This document shows positions 1 through 10,462 of a stretch of DNA of 64,000 bases, piece after piece (the first letter of the stretch is position 1; each line of letters starts with the position of its first letter). The notes beneath the pieces were generated by a model. That model did no database searches. It was not told the origin of the DNA and saw only the letters and a program-made list of their open reading frames with translations. The position numbers were made by a program, and so were the translations under genes. This DNA is from Artemisia argyi. Taxonomy: Eukaryota > Streptophyta > Magnoliopsida > Asterales > Asteraceae. The stretch covers positions 9,755,897 to 9,819,896 of the forward strand of contig CM060684.1 of the NCBI GenBank assembly GCA_030686995.1, in the 5' to 3' direction.

Positions 1-2
1 AA

Positions 3-230
3 ATTGATCTTGAATGTAAAAATTGTCAAGAATATAAACATGAAATTAAAATGGAAAAGGAAAAAGCAAAAATATTGGCAAAATTCGAAAATAGTTCTAA
101 ATCTTTAAAATATATACTTGACATTCAAAAGTCATTTTATGATAAAACCGGATTAGGATTTACGGCAGATGAGTATTTGATAAATACATCAAAACAAATA
201 AAATTTGTTAAACCTAGTGGAAAAATTTAG
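3..230 (+). CDS. C-terminal end of a Copia gag-like protein (partial)
   Basis: Frame 3 is open from the window edge to a TAG at 228-230 (75 residues). The translation is lysine- and glutamate-rich with a heptad-like stretch around AKILAKFENSSKSL and ends shortly after FYDKTGLGF. The KTGLGF motif after a helical Lys/Glu-rich segment is familiar from the gag/pol junction region of plant Copia elements. In intact elements coding continues into protease; here it stops and non-coding DNA follows. Assignment rests on motif memory rather than an alignment. Confidence 0.6.
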   Translation: MDLECKNCQEYKHEIKMEKEKAKILAKFENSSKSLKYILDIQKSFYDKTGLGFTADEYLINTSKQIKFVKPSGKI

Positions 231-2400
231 AACTATTATTATTTACATCCATTGATTATTTCTCTAGTCAAGAAAGTTATTGTTTGTTTGTTAAAACAAA
301 CAAATAATGAATTCTTGTACTTCTTGATGACATCCTCTTCATATGCATTTAAGTGCATTGGATGTTCGCTACTAATCAACTCGGACCCATGAGAATCTGG
401 GTACCAAGCTCTCTGTCATGTGTAGGTAATTAACGATCAAAGGAACTACTACTTTTTGGATCACTTTATTCGATTTCTTCTATTTGATGACCATTGGTTC
501 CCTCTATTATGTTTCACACTCTACACATGTGTTACTTTTGACATTATGGCGGTTATCCTTGATCTTCGGCGGTCTGTGTTTCACTTTTGGGTGCATTGAC
601 TTTATGGTGTGTTCGTTACTACCTCATAACGAAGGATTCTTGTTCTACCATTCTTAATCTGCACGTCTTGTGATGATTGTTGCGACCGATAGTATTTCTA
701 TGATCAAGACTCCTTGATCCTTAATGCATTGGAACTTTACTTCGCTTCTTCAACTTGCTTTGGGGTAAATCTTTTTGAAGTCTTCTATTGCTCTCATAAC
801 CAATCTTAAAGAAAAGCTGGACCTGAGGTAAGTTTTCTTTTCAAAAACTTGCCTACATTACATTATATTAGAATATGCTTCAATTAGTATATTAATATGA
901 TTTAATCTATATGTTGCTATGCTCTTAGATCATGAATACCAATATATGCATACATAACATTAGGATAATTAACCCTCCTGTTGCTATGTCTATTATTATT
1001 TATCTTAGGTTTCATCTATATTGATAATCTTCTATGATTTAAAGTAGAATACTTGCCATTTATGCTATATGATCTTACTAGTTGCATTAATAGATGTGTT
1101 ATAATTAAGACTTGCTAGTAACTCAATATTACAATGTGTCTTGTATACATGCATATATTCATATGTCTATATTGTATTCATTGATGATTTTCTTTGTCCC
1201 TTCCTATCTCATTGCATTTAGATGTTTAATGTCTACCATATCTCTTCATATCTTTAGTTGCCATTAGAAACTATTATATGTGACAATGGGTTTAATTGAT
1301 TCTCTTGAAGTGTATCTTTCACTTAAAATTTCTTGATTGTCAAAATCAAAACATCATATTTAAAAACTTCTTTCTTTGAGTTAAAACCTTTCGAATATCT
1401 ATTTTATGCTTTTTCAAACAACATGCTTAATCATAAGCTATCATAACATTATTTTGATCTTTATCAAGATAGAAACATTTTTCTTTTTGAAACAAAACAA
1501 ATTTTGTTTTATTGGGATACTAACTTGAATGTATCTCAAAACATTAAGCTAAGTATTAGTGAATCAAGTAAACTACATATTTGGTAATCTTCGATAGGTA
1601 AATTTAGGAACTCGATTTCGTCTAAAAAGGAGAATGACTACTGGAGAATCTATTGACTAGAAATTCAATTTAACCTAACGGTTGAATTGCTTCTATGTGA
1701 GAAGTTGGGTGTGTGTAACCCGTAAAAACGGTCGTGTTTAGCCTGAATTGAGCACCACTAGTAATAGTCTCATACTCATTCTCCAACTTGATTAAATTGC
1801 ACTTCCTATATATACCTAACGCTAGTTTATCTGTATGAACTTTGCTTCTCATTAAACTCTTTCATTCTCAGATTTATGGGATTAAGTGAAAACTTACTTT
1901 CAAACATTGTTGAATAAAACTAAAAACATTTTATTTAAAACATTGTTTTTATCTTCTCATATATGTCATACACTTATGTGAAAATGACATCTACAATTTA
2001 ATCAAATCATTTCATGAGAATCATGGTTTGCCCATATGGATCTTGTTTGTAACAAGTCTTGAAGTTCATATAATCATGACTTCCCACGTGTTTATCATAA
2101 GCAATCTTCAATTTGTCTGCACTTATCCTACTTACCATTATCTTTACATAGTTGCATACTTAACTAGTTTGCTTTATTGCTTCCTTAGTTACCCAACTTA
2201 ATTGAAATATTAGTAGATGACATGATTATTAGGAATTAATTGTTTACTTTAATTATTTCTATGATATTCTCTACATTCATGAATAGTATGCTCTATATTG
2301 CCTCAAGAGTTGAACTTACTTGAATCCAAACCCAAAAACACAACCTTTTTGAAAATTCTCTGCCAAAAACCCATTTTTGGCATTCTGGGAATCACCAGAT
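231..2400 (+). other. non-coding interior of the Sirevirus-like element
   Basis: About 2.2 kb of AT-rich DNA in which no frame resembles a known protein. It replaces the position where pol would be expected. No tandem array or inverted repeat of note was seen. Confidence 0.5.
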
Positions 2401-2616
2401 GGGCGGCCCCCTTAAATCATAAGGGCGGCCCCCTTAAATTTAAGGGGACCGGCCTCCATTTAAGGGGACCGGCCATCTGATGGTCGGGGATACTGTTTTC
2501 TTTATCACTTTTTGACCCATTTCAGCCTATACTTCTCAAAATTCACAAACATATTTTGTCCCATGCTATCCCTCAAAATTTACCTTCCTAAACCACATTT
2601 CTCATACACTATAAAT
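2401..2616 (+). promoter_or_regulatory. internal promoter-like module: palindrome cluster plus TATA box
   Basis: A 75-bp cluster at 2401-2475 holds two copies of GGGCGGCCCCCTTAA followed by two copies of TTAAGGGGACCGGCC, partly inverted relative to each other. TATAAAT follows at 2610-2616, just before the ATG codons at 2635 and 2653. The same four-block cluster, in the same order and length, sits upstream of the LTR TATA box (3974-4048). This looks like a second copy of the LTR core regulatory module placed to drive the accessory ORF; the function is inferred. Confidence 0.6.
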
Positions 2617-2652
2617 ACCCTCTTTCCATCATTAATGCCATCACACCCAAAC

Positions 2653-3078
2653 ATGTCATCTCCCAACAACCAAAAACCAAAGATTTCAAGAACCGCAAGG
2701 ATCTCCGTCAAACCCGTTTGGAGGAGGAAACTTGATTCTTGTCATAACTCTTGTGATGTTGTTTCAAGTCAACCAACAACTCAACCTCAAACCCACTCAA
2801 ATGAGTCATCCCACAACCTATCTTCCACTAATACCCTCATTAATGCTTCCTCTTTTGATGAGCATGCTCAATCCCAAAACAACAATCCCAATATCTCAAT
2901 CAACACTTCACTTGGATTGAGTATCTTCTTACTAGATCTCAACAAACCCCATCACTTGAACAACATCACAACTCTCAACCAACAAACTCCACTTCAAATC
3001 CACCACCACCAAGCTCTACAAACTCACCAACACTCATGGAACCAAGAGTTTACCTCCACTAAACCACCAAGCATTTGA
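2653..3078 (+). CDS. accessory ORF of the Sirevirus-like element, unknown function
   Basis: An ORF of 141 residues from ATG 2653 to TGA 3076-3078; an in-frame ATG at 2635 would add 6 residues. The start at 2653 leaves a little more room after the TATA box at 2610, so I prefer it. The N-terminus is basic (KPKISRTARISVKPVWRRK), suggesting nucleic-acid binding or a localisation signal. The remainder is low-complexity, rich in Asn, Gln, Ser, Thr and His. I recognise no domain. The position between gag/pol and the 3' LTR is where some Sireviruses carry extra or env-like ORFs. Confidence 0.45.
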   Translation: MSSPNNQKPKISRTARISVKPVWRRKLDSCHNSCDVVSSQPTTQPQTHSNESSHNLSSTNTLINASSFDEHAQSQNNNPNISINTSLGLSIFLLDLNKPHHLNNITTLNQQTPLQIHHHQALQTHQHSWNQEFTSTKPPSI

Positions 3079-3394
3079 TATGCTTATGTTTTCTCATTTT
3101 CAAATAAAACTCCTCAACCATTTTGGGATTCAAGAAAGTTTAATGACACTCCTTGTTGGCACTATAGGATGTTCTATGTTATTTAGAATTCTATTTGTAT
3201 TGCCTTTGTAACAATGATTATGGGTTGACATAATCATTTCTCTATTATTGAATGGTTTAATATATGTTTCTTATTACCTTGTGCCATGATTATTACTTGC
3301 TAATATTATGCTATATGTATTTGCTTGTGCCATGCTTGTGCTTCTAATATTTTTCTTGCAAGAATTACTTTCTCGAAACCTTGGTGCCCTCAAA

Positions 3395-3583
3395 CGAGGG
3401 GGAGCATACATCAAGGGGGAGTTTTCTACCCGTTTAAACTTCTCTCACGAAGCTTATTCGGCCTAACCTTTTTGATTCTACAAAAAGGGGGAGAAGTGAA
3501 TGTAAACTTACTAAATACTTGTCTAAATATTAATTTTTGGATTTAATAAGTTTAGGTTTTGTAATCATCAAAAAGGGGGAGAT
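3395..3583 (+). promoter_or_regulatory. multiple polypurine tracts before the 3' LTR
   Basis: Four GGGGGAG tracts occur at about 3398, 3414, 3484 and 3574; the last (AAAAAGGGGGAGAT) directly abuts the LTR start at 3584 and is the likely plus-strand primer. Multiplied purine tracts are typical of Sireviruses. Confidence 0.65.
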
Positions 3584-3973
3584 TGTTGATATAAATAATT
3601 GACTAAAAACATTATTCATATCTTCCGATATCTCTATGTTTTGATAATCACAAAACTTAAACTAATCAAACCAAAGATCATGACGTAAACACGTATTTAG
3701 TAATAAATAATCACTTTCACCAACAAATCACTTAAGGTATGAATAAACAAAGTGCTTAGTGCAATGTATGATCAAAGGGGTATTTAATTAACTAATACAA
3801 AGTTTATTTAATTATATAATCTTATTATATATCTTTGAAAAACACTTTTGGTAATAAGGAAAAATGTTTTAATCATACTAAATATATGATTTCAAATATT
3901 TAACCAAAATCAGTTAGTTTTTCACCAAATAAACTTTCCCCACTAAAAGACAAGTTTTCTGGCCGTTACAGTT

Positions 3974-4080
3974 GGGCGGCCCCCTTAATTATAAGGGGCG
4001 GTCCCCTTAATTTTAAGGGGGCCGGCCATGCTTTAAGGGGGCCGGCCACGCTCCTCTGTCAGAACTTGTTGCCTATAAAT
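3974..4080 (+). promoter_or_regulatory. LTR core promoter: palindrome cluster and TATA box
   Basis: Two GGGCGGNCCCCTTAA-type blocks and two TTAAGGGGGCCGGCC blocks (3974-4048) precede TATAAAT at 4074-4080 by 25 bp. Transcription would start near 4105 and run to the right. Confidence 0.65.
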
Positions 4081-4497
4081 ACCACCTTAAACCTGGATTT
4101 TTTCCCCACCTTTTTGCACAAAAACTTTCTGTTCTAGATCTCCATTTCAATCCTAAAAATCCTTTGATCATTTCATAAGCCTTTGTTTCCAAGTGATCCA
4201 AAGCCTCATTCTTTCAAGTGCAAAGAGAAGAATACTTCTATTAGAAGTATTACAACTTAGTATCATCTTGCTATCTAAGTTGTTTGTTTATATTTTCCTG
4301 TATATCTTTCATAATTTGGTGAATAAGGTGTATGTATTAGTTAACTAGATTTAGTTGAAGAATCTAGAATTGTTGTAAGTGTGAAGTGTAACTTGAAGTG
4401 AAGAAGAAGGGTTAGATAGTAGTGGTGATAGGAGATTGTAGCAATAGGAGCTTGTAGTGAAGAAATTAAGGATCTCCAGTGGAGAAGATTAGAAGAC

Positions 4498-4825
4498 ATT
4501 TGTAGATTGAAGTTGTGAAGACATTAGTGGCTTGAAGGTGTCAAGACATTAGTGCATTGAAGGTGTGAAGACATTAGTGGCTTGAAGGTGTCAAGACACT
4601 AGTGCATTGAAGTTGCGAAGATATTAGTGACTTGAAGGTGTCAAGACATTAATACTTTGAAGGTGTGAAGAGAATAGAAGATTGGTGTATAGAAGATTGG
4701 TGTGTAGAAGATTGGTGTGAAGAAAATAGTAGATTGGTGTGAAGATTGGTGTGTAGATTGGTGTGAAGATTGGTGTGTAGATTGGTGTGAAGATTGGTGT
4801 GTAAATTGGTGTGTATATTGGTGTG
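4498..4825 (+). repeat. minisatellite in the LTR transcribed region
   Basis: Two adjoining arrays. The first (about 4498-4672) repeats a 24-bp unit like GAAGACATTAGTGGCTTGAA plus GGTG. The second (about 4676-4825) repeats a 12-bp unit, ATTGGTGTGAAG or ATTGGTGTGTAG. Apparent His/Thr/Asn/Leu-repeat reading frames on the other strand are artefacts of the array. Confidence 0.75.
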
Positions 4826-5425
4826 TACGGTTTTCTCCGCCATAAAGGAGATATTTGATCTAGTGAAGAAAACTCTCGAGTAGGTGACTCGGGGAGTGGA
4901 GTAGGGCAAGGAAGGTGTCCTTGTAGCCGAACCACTATAAATCCTTTGTGTCTCGGTTTGATCTTTCCATCTCTCACTCTTTGATTTATTACTTACTTGC
5001 ATTTCACACATAGTCATAATTGATAGTATTGTGCATATGTTGATTTCACATAAAGATCAAACTAAAATCCAATCATAAAACTAATCTTACAAAAACCAAC
5101 CTAGTACATATAATTATATCTATACACTACTACACATATATATGCTTACATAAAATATATGAAATTGTATATTCTTTCCAAACATTATACATAAGCATTG
5201 TATATATAAAACCTTTAATAAATCTTGTATTTATACTTTTGTAACTAAGTGTTTTGAAATTGTACATTATACATAAGTAGTATTTATACTAAATCATAAA
5301 TTAACTAGTATATATATTTATGTATTAAAGTGATTTGAAATTTTCATCTTAGAAACTATCTTTTATAAAATAAGCAAAACAAAAAAGGCGTAAAACTATT
5401 CAACCCCCCCTTCTAGTTTTCCACA

Positions 5426-6261
5426 CATTCTATATATATAAAAAAAACATATTTAATGAACTCATGTATTCCATAATTATATACTTTTAATTATTTTAAA
5501 CATGGTATTTGATGTTAAGTATAGAATGTTTAAAGATTATTAAATGCTAATTTTTTAAACATGAAAAGCTTAAACAATACCCAGTGGGTTGTTGTTAGCA
5601 AATCCCAAATTTTATAAATATGTTTTATATAATCATAGATAATAATTAAATGTATTGCAAGTATTAATTATTATCAATTAATGAATTGAAAAAGTGATAT
5701 AATTCTATATGCAATTTTTTTAGGAAGAAGAAAATAGTATCTACTTAATTAAAAAGAATGCAAATCCATATATACGAACACAAAACAGTGGAAGTTCTTA
5801 TCATCACTAATCAAGGTTCTATAAAAAAAAAAGTGCTTTGAGAGAATACATAAGTCTTTGATCTTGATCCTCATTTTTCCATTTTTCATATTTATTTTGG
5901 TCAACATCGAGATCAACATCAACATTGAGATCAACATAGTTGTATTTGAGTATGTACGAGGTGTGTAACTGCACAAGGCTTCAAAGTTTTAGGGGCTTCA
6001 ATATATAAATTCTTTTAAATATTTTGGGGTCTCAAGATTTACTTTGCGCATTAAAATGTTAACGACATATGAAATCATGTTTTAAATATTTGTTTAACTC
6101 ATTTTCAAGTGATTGAGAGTAACGTGAACTCATAAAAAGTTATAGCTAGATGGTTACAATATATCTTTATCATCATGTTTAGGTTTCATATAAATGTTTG
6201 GACAGGACCTTTACTAACTCAGCTACGACACTTGTGATCATCTTCGTGTATATATATATAT
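5426..6261. other. AT-rich intergenic DNA
   Basis: No gene or element recognised. There is a weak Asp/Val codon-like repeat around 5890-5940 and an (AT)n run at 6246-6261. Confidence 0.4.
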
Positions 6262-7199
6262 AGCGGGCTTTATTTTCAGAACTCTGTTAAATACGGGAAC
6301 TGCGAGAAATCCAATTTTGCATTAGAAAACATGCGTGTTCATATAAAACATGTATGTTTTTTTTACATACACCTTAATACAAATAACTGTGTAACATACA
6401 TGTTCATATAAAGCCATTTTGCATTGATATGTTGCACTTAACAGGGTTTTATATGAACATGTATGTTACGCAGATATCTTACTATATTATAAAGGAGGAA
6501 TGCCTTCTAATTTTAGCATGCTTAATTTTAAGCCTTACAAATTAATAAGCTTAAAATACAAGTGATGACAATATAATTAGACATTTACAAGCTTAAAGTA
6601 CACACCAATTTTCCCCTCATTTAATTCTAACATACCATTAATACTAACATTAAATATAATAAATAAAACATTATCTACATTAAATACAATTAATTAACCG
6701 GTCAATAAATATAATTAATGCACTTATTAAAACACCCCTTACATAAGAAATACAAATTATCAAGCATATTGTACAACCAACTTAAACACAATTCCTGCAT
6801 TAAATGTCACTAATACAAATAGTAAAGCACATTATACAAATATTCAAGTCCGAACGGGCAACGGGTCAAATGGGCTCGAGCCCGAACGGGCATGGGCCAA
6901 ACGGGCTCGAGCCTGAACGGACATGAGCCAACGGGCTCTTGCCTGAACGGACACGAGCTAAACGAAATTTTGATATCTGTAAATTTATTGTCAAAAAGAA
7001 CAAAATAAACTAAAATTACACGATTCATCAGAAAATTTTAATTTAGGGTACCCGCCGCTGCAACACGCGGGTACCCTGCTAGTGTGTATTAAGGTGTATG
7101 TAAGAAAACATATATGTTTTATATGAACATGCATATTTTCTAATGCAAAATTGAAGTTCTCGCAGTTCCCACACTTAACAGGGTTCTGAAAATAAATGT

Positions 7200-7202
<3 letters not shown>
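6262..7202. mobile_element. inverted-repeat element (MITE-like) interrupted by a Helitron
   Basis: The segment 6262-6388 is repeated in inverted orientation at 7082-7202; both contain TTTATTTTCAGAAC at the outer end, a GGGAACTGCGAGAA block, a TTTTGCATTAGAAAA block and a shared run ending in TACATACACCTTAATACA. The arms face each other, so the unit can form a large stem-loop. The left arm continues to 6476 with related sequence, and the Helitron fills most of the loop. Flanking (AT)n runs obscure any target duplication, so the superfamily is unknown. Confidence 0.55.
6477..7081 (+). mobile_element. small non-autonomous Helitron
   Basis: The 5' end reads TCTTACTATATTATAAAGGA, the usual TC start with a TATA-rich leader. 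The 3' end has a hairpin (GGGTACCCGC ... GCGGGTACCC) followed by TG and terminal CTAG at 7078-7081. The base before the element is A and the base after is T, matching insertion between A and T without target duplication. At 605 bp with no Rep/helicase frame it is non-autonomous. An internal array of GGGCTCGAGCCCGAACGG-like units lies at about 6847-6960. Confidence 0.75.

Positions 7203-7247
<45 letters not shown>
7203..7247. repeat. (AT)n microsatellite
   Basis: Pure AT dinucleotide run followed by short (AC)n and (AG)n runs; lies inside what would be intron 1 of the orphan NCL exon. Confidence 0.9.
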
Positions 7248-7255
<8 letters not shown>

Positions 7256-7340
7256 GAGAGAGAAATGCGCATGTATATATGTGTGTATAGTTTATGTACA
7301 TAACATGAAAGTAAATGACATGTGATATTGAGAGCCATAC

Positions 7341-7752
7341 CAACGAATACGGCGATTTTTGGCAAAGCCTTAAGCACCCCAAAAACACTTTCACCAAATG
7401 CCTTATCGCCAATCCATTGGAACAAAACCTTACTTCCTGTACGCGTCCATTCGTCCCCCAGTATCATGAAATACATATACATGAACATCAAGCACACGCT
7501 TTCTAGCATCGTGTCTGCACATGGAAAGAACCCGTATATGGACTCACATCTCTTTTCCGCATAGAACGTTGACGAGTTTGAAATTTCTAAACGTAGATTA
7601 GGAGGATTTTCATTAGAGATGTTATGAACACCAACATATATCTTTGATGTTGAATATGTTTCATGATCTAGCCACCTGCCTTTCACCATGCTAATGATCA
7701 TAAGCATGCTCAAAGTCAAGACTATTACTTGAAAACTTTTCATTTTTGACAT
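7341..7752 (-). pseudogene. orphan exon 1 of an NCL-type Na+/Ca2+ exchanger-like gene
   Basis: Minus-strand exon starting at ATG 7752 (or ATG 7743, four codons in) and ending before a GT at 7340. It encodes a signal peptide (about residues 4-25, ending MVKG), an extracytoplasmic stretch, and a CESIYGFFPCADT motif leading into a membrane segment. The Cys-x3-YGF-x-PC motif followed by a first exchanger half ending ALPKIAVFV matches the N-terminus of plant NCL proteins, which pair two sodium/calcium exchanger domains around EF-hands. The next exon should lie at lower coordinates, but none is found between here and position 1; the putative intron runs into the inverted-repeat/Helitron complex. 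The exon has no internal stop. It could be the remnant of a deleted gene or a gene with an unrecognised intron, but it cannot be exon 1 of the copy at 60.7-63.5 kb because the order is wrong. Confidence 0.7.
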
Positions 7753-8385
7753 GTTGAGAACTTGAGATGATGGAATTGCTATGAAAAGAGGCTATATATA
7801 TTAGTTAGTGTTACCCAATTAAATTTTTGGGGATGCCTAAACAGTATGAAGTCAAGGTCGTCGTTAAATTTATTTGTTAATTATTACCCTACCAACCACA
7901 TCACGTACTCCAGTGACGACTCGGCACATGCTCACCTGCTAACATATTATTGTCCATTTCACATTTGGACCATCTCTATTATTGGTTCACCAGTTTTAAA
8001 TATTATAGCAGGGTGTTAATCACTTCGGTTATCGGATTATTCCGTTTATTGTTTGGTTAACTTGGTTGAATTTTTAAAAGCAAATAAAAAACCGAACTGA
8101 AACAATCCCAATTCGAATTATACTTAACCGTACCAAAAATCGAATTTAAATTCAGTTCGGTTTTCGAGTTAACACAATAACATCATTTATATATTTTTAT
8201 AAATTTAGTTATAAAGATTTTACCCAAAAAAATTATTTCAACGTTAAATTTTTATTATTTTTATTTATTTATTTATTTATTTATTTTGTAAAAGTATTTA
8301 ATACCCCTAATAAATTTTATTACTCTAAAAAATTTGAGGGAGTTCCACATCTTAGCCGGAAAAGACAAATAAACGCACTTAGTAT

Positions 8386-8421
<36 letters not shown>

Positions 8422-8431
8422 AAAATTAAAT

Positions 8432-8475
<44 letters not shown>

Positions 8476-8650
8476 TTCTAAGATAAAATTTTGATACATT
8501 TTATGTATATAAAATATAAAACAAATATATATTTATATGCATTCGGTTTTCGATTTTGATTGCCAAAACAATATTAAAATCGAAAATCGAATATTTAATT
8601 CGATAAGGTTCAGTTTTAGCAAATTCGGTTTGGTTTAGTTTTGACAAATA
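7753..8650. other. AT-rich spacer with homopolymer foldback
   Basis: A run of about 29 A (8388-8416) is followed 17 bp later by about 40 T (8433-8472), able to fold back. Both sides carry TTCGGTTTTCGA-like motifs (8090-8175 and 8540-8660), so this may be a decayed terminal-inverted-repeat element. No target duplication or coding frame was found. Sequence at 7920-7979 recurs at 50493-50543. Confidence 0.35.
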
Positions 8651-9600
8651 AGGTTCGGTTACAAATATTTAATTAGTCGGGCAATCATTGTAAGCGACAG
8701 CATAAACTAGCTCCGAGTTTTTTATCATCGTCTTTCGACGCGAAGAGTTCACCAGAAGATCCAGTGACAAATGAATGTGTCGGCCACTTTCCATTAAAGT
8801 TTCGTTTGGGGGTCCTGCTAAAGGCAAACTTGACGTTTGACAAAAACTTGAAAGAAGTGATTTCACCCTTTTTCTATACCAACAACTTGCATTATTAAAC
8901 CCATTTGTTACCAACAACATGCATTATTGAAGTATTATTTAATATTATATTAAATTTAATATTTATATCTTCTAAAGAATCTAACCCTCGAAAGTCGAGA
9001 GTCCTTTTCTTCATTTTATACTTAGACAAAAATACACCGTTGGTCCATGAACTTTCTCAAAAACATTGGCTGGGCCCCAAACTTGATAAGATCATCGTCG
9101 TGAGATCAAAACCCAACTTTTTGAGGCCGATTGCGTCCCTTGACCTATTTGGTCTCGGTGAACGCACATTTTGTGCTATATTTTGAAGGGCATAATAGAC
9201 CTTTCACGTTTTAACTGTAATCTAACCCAAGTTAAACCCGACATTCAACTTGAGGGACCATGGTCTACTCATACATTGTTAACTATGCAACTTGACAGTA
9301 TCTTTTCCGATACGCCTATTACTGTTTCTGCGGGAACCAGTAAACCTACACCCAACCATTGACACTTGAGTAAAACTCGATCATCTCACACCCACATTGT
9401 CACATACAAGATACAACCTCTACCGAACACAACCCTCAACAAGCTACCCACATTCTATCTTATTTCATCCGATTAAATCACACACTTACAAACACATACC
9501 ATCGGAACTAGCAAGGCGTGCAAAATCAAGCAACACACATACCATGTAACAATATTTACTGATTTTTACTTCATTCAAACGTTATTTTTGATAATCTTAA
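8651..9600. other. unannotated stretch
   Basis: An 83-residue open frame on the minus strand (8920-8669) reads like possible protein but I recognise no family. The rest shows no gene or repeat that I can support. Confidence 0.25.
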
Positions 9601-9609
9601 TCGTTAATG

Positions 9610-10462
9610 GAGTAGCTATATATGGGAACCAATTTCTTTGCGTTGTGGAGGATCCTCAAGATGTTTTGGATGAGTTTGTAAGTTAACACAATATATAAAT
9701 TAACTGTTATTTCTTTCAGAAACTAGTTTTAAGAAATTGACAATGCTTAAAACTTAATTATGATATACAGAACTTCATAATGATTACGTTTCATGAGGTT
9801 CCTATCATGGGATTCATTATATTTACTTAGTTAACTGTACGGGCATTAGATGGAGAGTCAGTGTTAGGAGAGTCTCAGAGTTAGTCTGTGTTGTTGAGGG
9901 AGTTAGGTGGAATGATTTTGCACAACATCACCTGTTCGGATATTGCTTACATACATTTTATAAAGGAGGGTGAGGATGTGTTTTCTATAAGTTGGTACAG
10001 TGAGGATAGGGAGGAGTTTCATAATTATGAACCTCAAAGTGCTCAGTTTTGTAAATGTTTAGTGACAGTGACAGACACATCTCTGCGTATGCAGTGTTTA
10101 CCGAAAGATTTTTCTAAAGGGAGGTGATTTGCATACTCCTCAAACTGATTGGGACACTTTAAATTAGAGTATTTTAACATTTATACCCTTACAGGGTGAA
10201 AATGAGTAAAATTAATGTGAGGGTATAAATGTCAAGGTACTCTAATTTAGAGTGTCCCAATCAATTTGAGAAGTGTGCAAATCATCTCCCTTTTCTGAAG
10301 TATCTGAATGGTCCAACCCCTACTGAATATGTTGTGGTTACCACTAACACAACTGAGTACAATGTGGAGGTTGAAAGTGAACATCTCTATGATCGATACA
10401 TACACTTTCATGAGCATCCGATCTCTAGCAGTCTACTAGATTGCTTTATGTACACAAAGTGA
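9610..10462 (+). pseudogene. possible decayed gene of unknown family, interrupted by a MITE
   Basis: Protein-like stretches occur on the plus strand. A short frame before 9676 (NQFLCVVEDPQDVLDEF) precedes a GTAAGT. A 79-codon frame at 9888-10127 contains DIAYIHFIKEGEDVFSISWY. A further frame continues after the MITE at 10300-10462. The MITE at 10119-10290 splits the second frame. I do not recognise the family, and stops near 9880 suggest decay. It may also be chance ORFs. Confidence 0.3.
10119..10290. mobile_element. MITE with 9-bp target duplication (Mutator-like)
   Basis: A 172-bp near-perfect foldback. The left end is GGGAGGTGATTTGCATACTC and the right end is its complement with few changes. 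It is flanked by TTTTCTAAA (10110-10118) and TTTTCTGAA (10291-10299), a 9-bp duplication with one mismatch. Nine-bp duplications are typical of Mutator-like elements. The termini match those of the element at 12664. Confidence 0.8.

Larger units (their letters stand above)
1..5425 (+). mobile_element. Sirevirus-like Copia retrotransposon, 3' part
   Basis: The window opens inside a plus-strand LTR retrotransposon. Visible in order: the end of a gag-like reading frame, about 2.2 kb without a long ORF, a GC-rich palindrome cluster with a TATA box, an accessory ORF, several GGGGGAG purine tracts and one LTR. Repeated purine tracts before the 3' LTR and GC-rich palindromes upstream of the LTR TATA box are recognised non-coding hallmarks of Sireviruses (Copia). 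No protease, integrase, RT or RNase H frame is present between gag and LTR, so this copy is a non-autonomous or internally deleted derivative. The 5' end, and therefore the target duplication, lies outside the window. The right LTR boundary is placed at the last CA of the C-rich terminus and could be off by 2 bases. Confidence 0.75.
3584..5425 (+). repeat. 3' LTR of the Sirevirus-like element
   Basis: Starts TGTTGATATAAATAATTG immediately after the purine tract and ends in a C-rich stretch plus TTTTCCACA, giving about 1.84 kb. U3 carries the GC-rich palindrome cluster (3974-4048) and a TATA box (TATAAAT, 4074-4080). The transcribed part holds a minisatellite (about 4498-4825). Confidence 0.7.

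Noticed and set aside
4624..5017. Minus-strand frames with Thr/Asn/Leu/His repeats
   Set aside because: Produced by the 12-bp minisatellite of the Sirevirus LTR.
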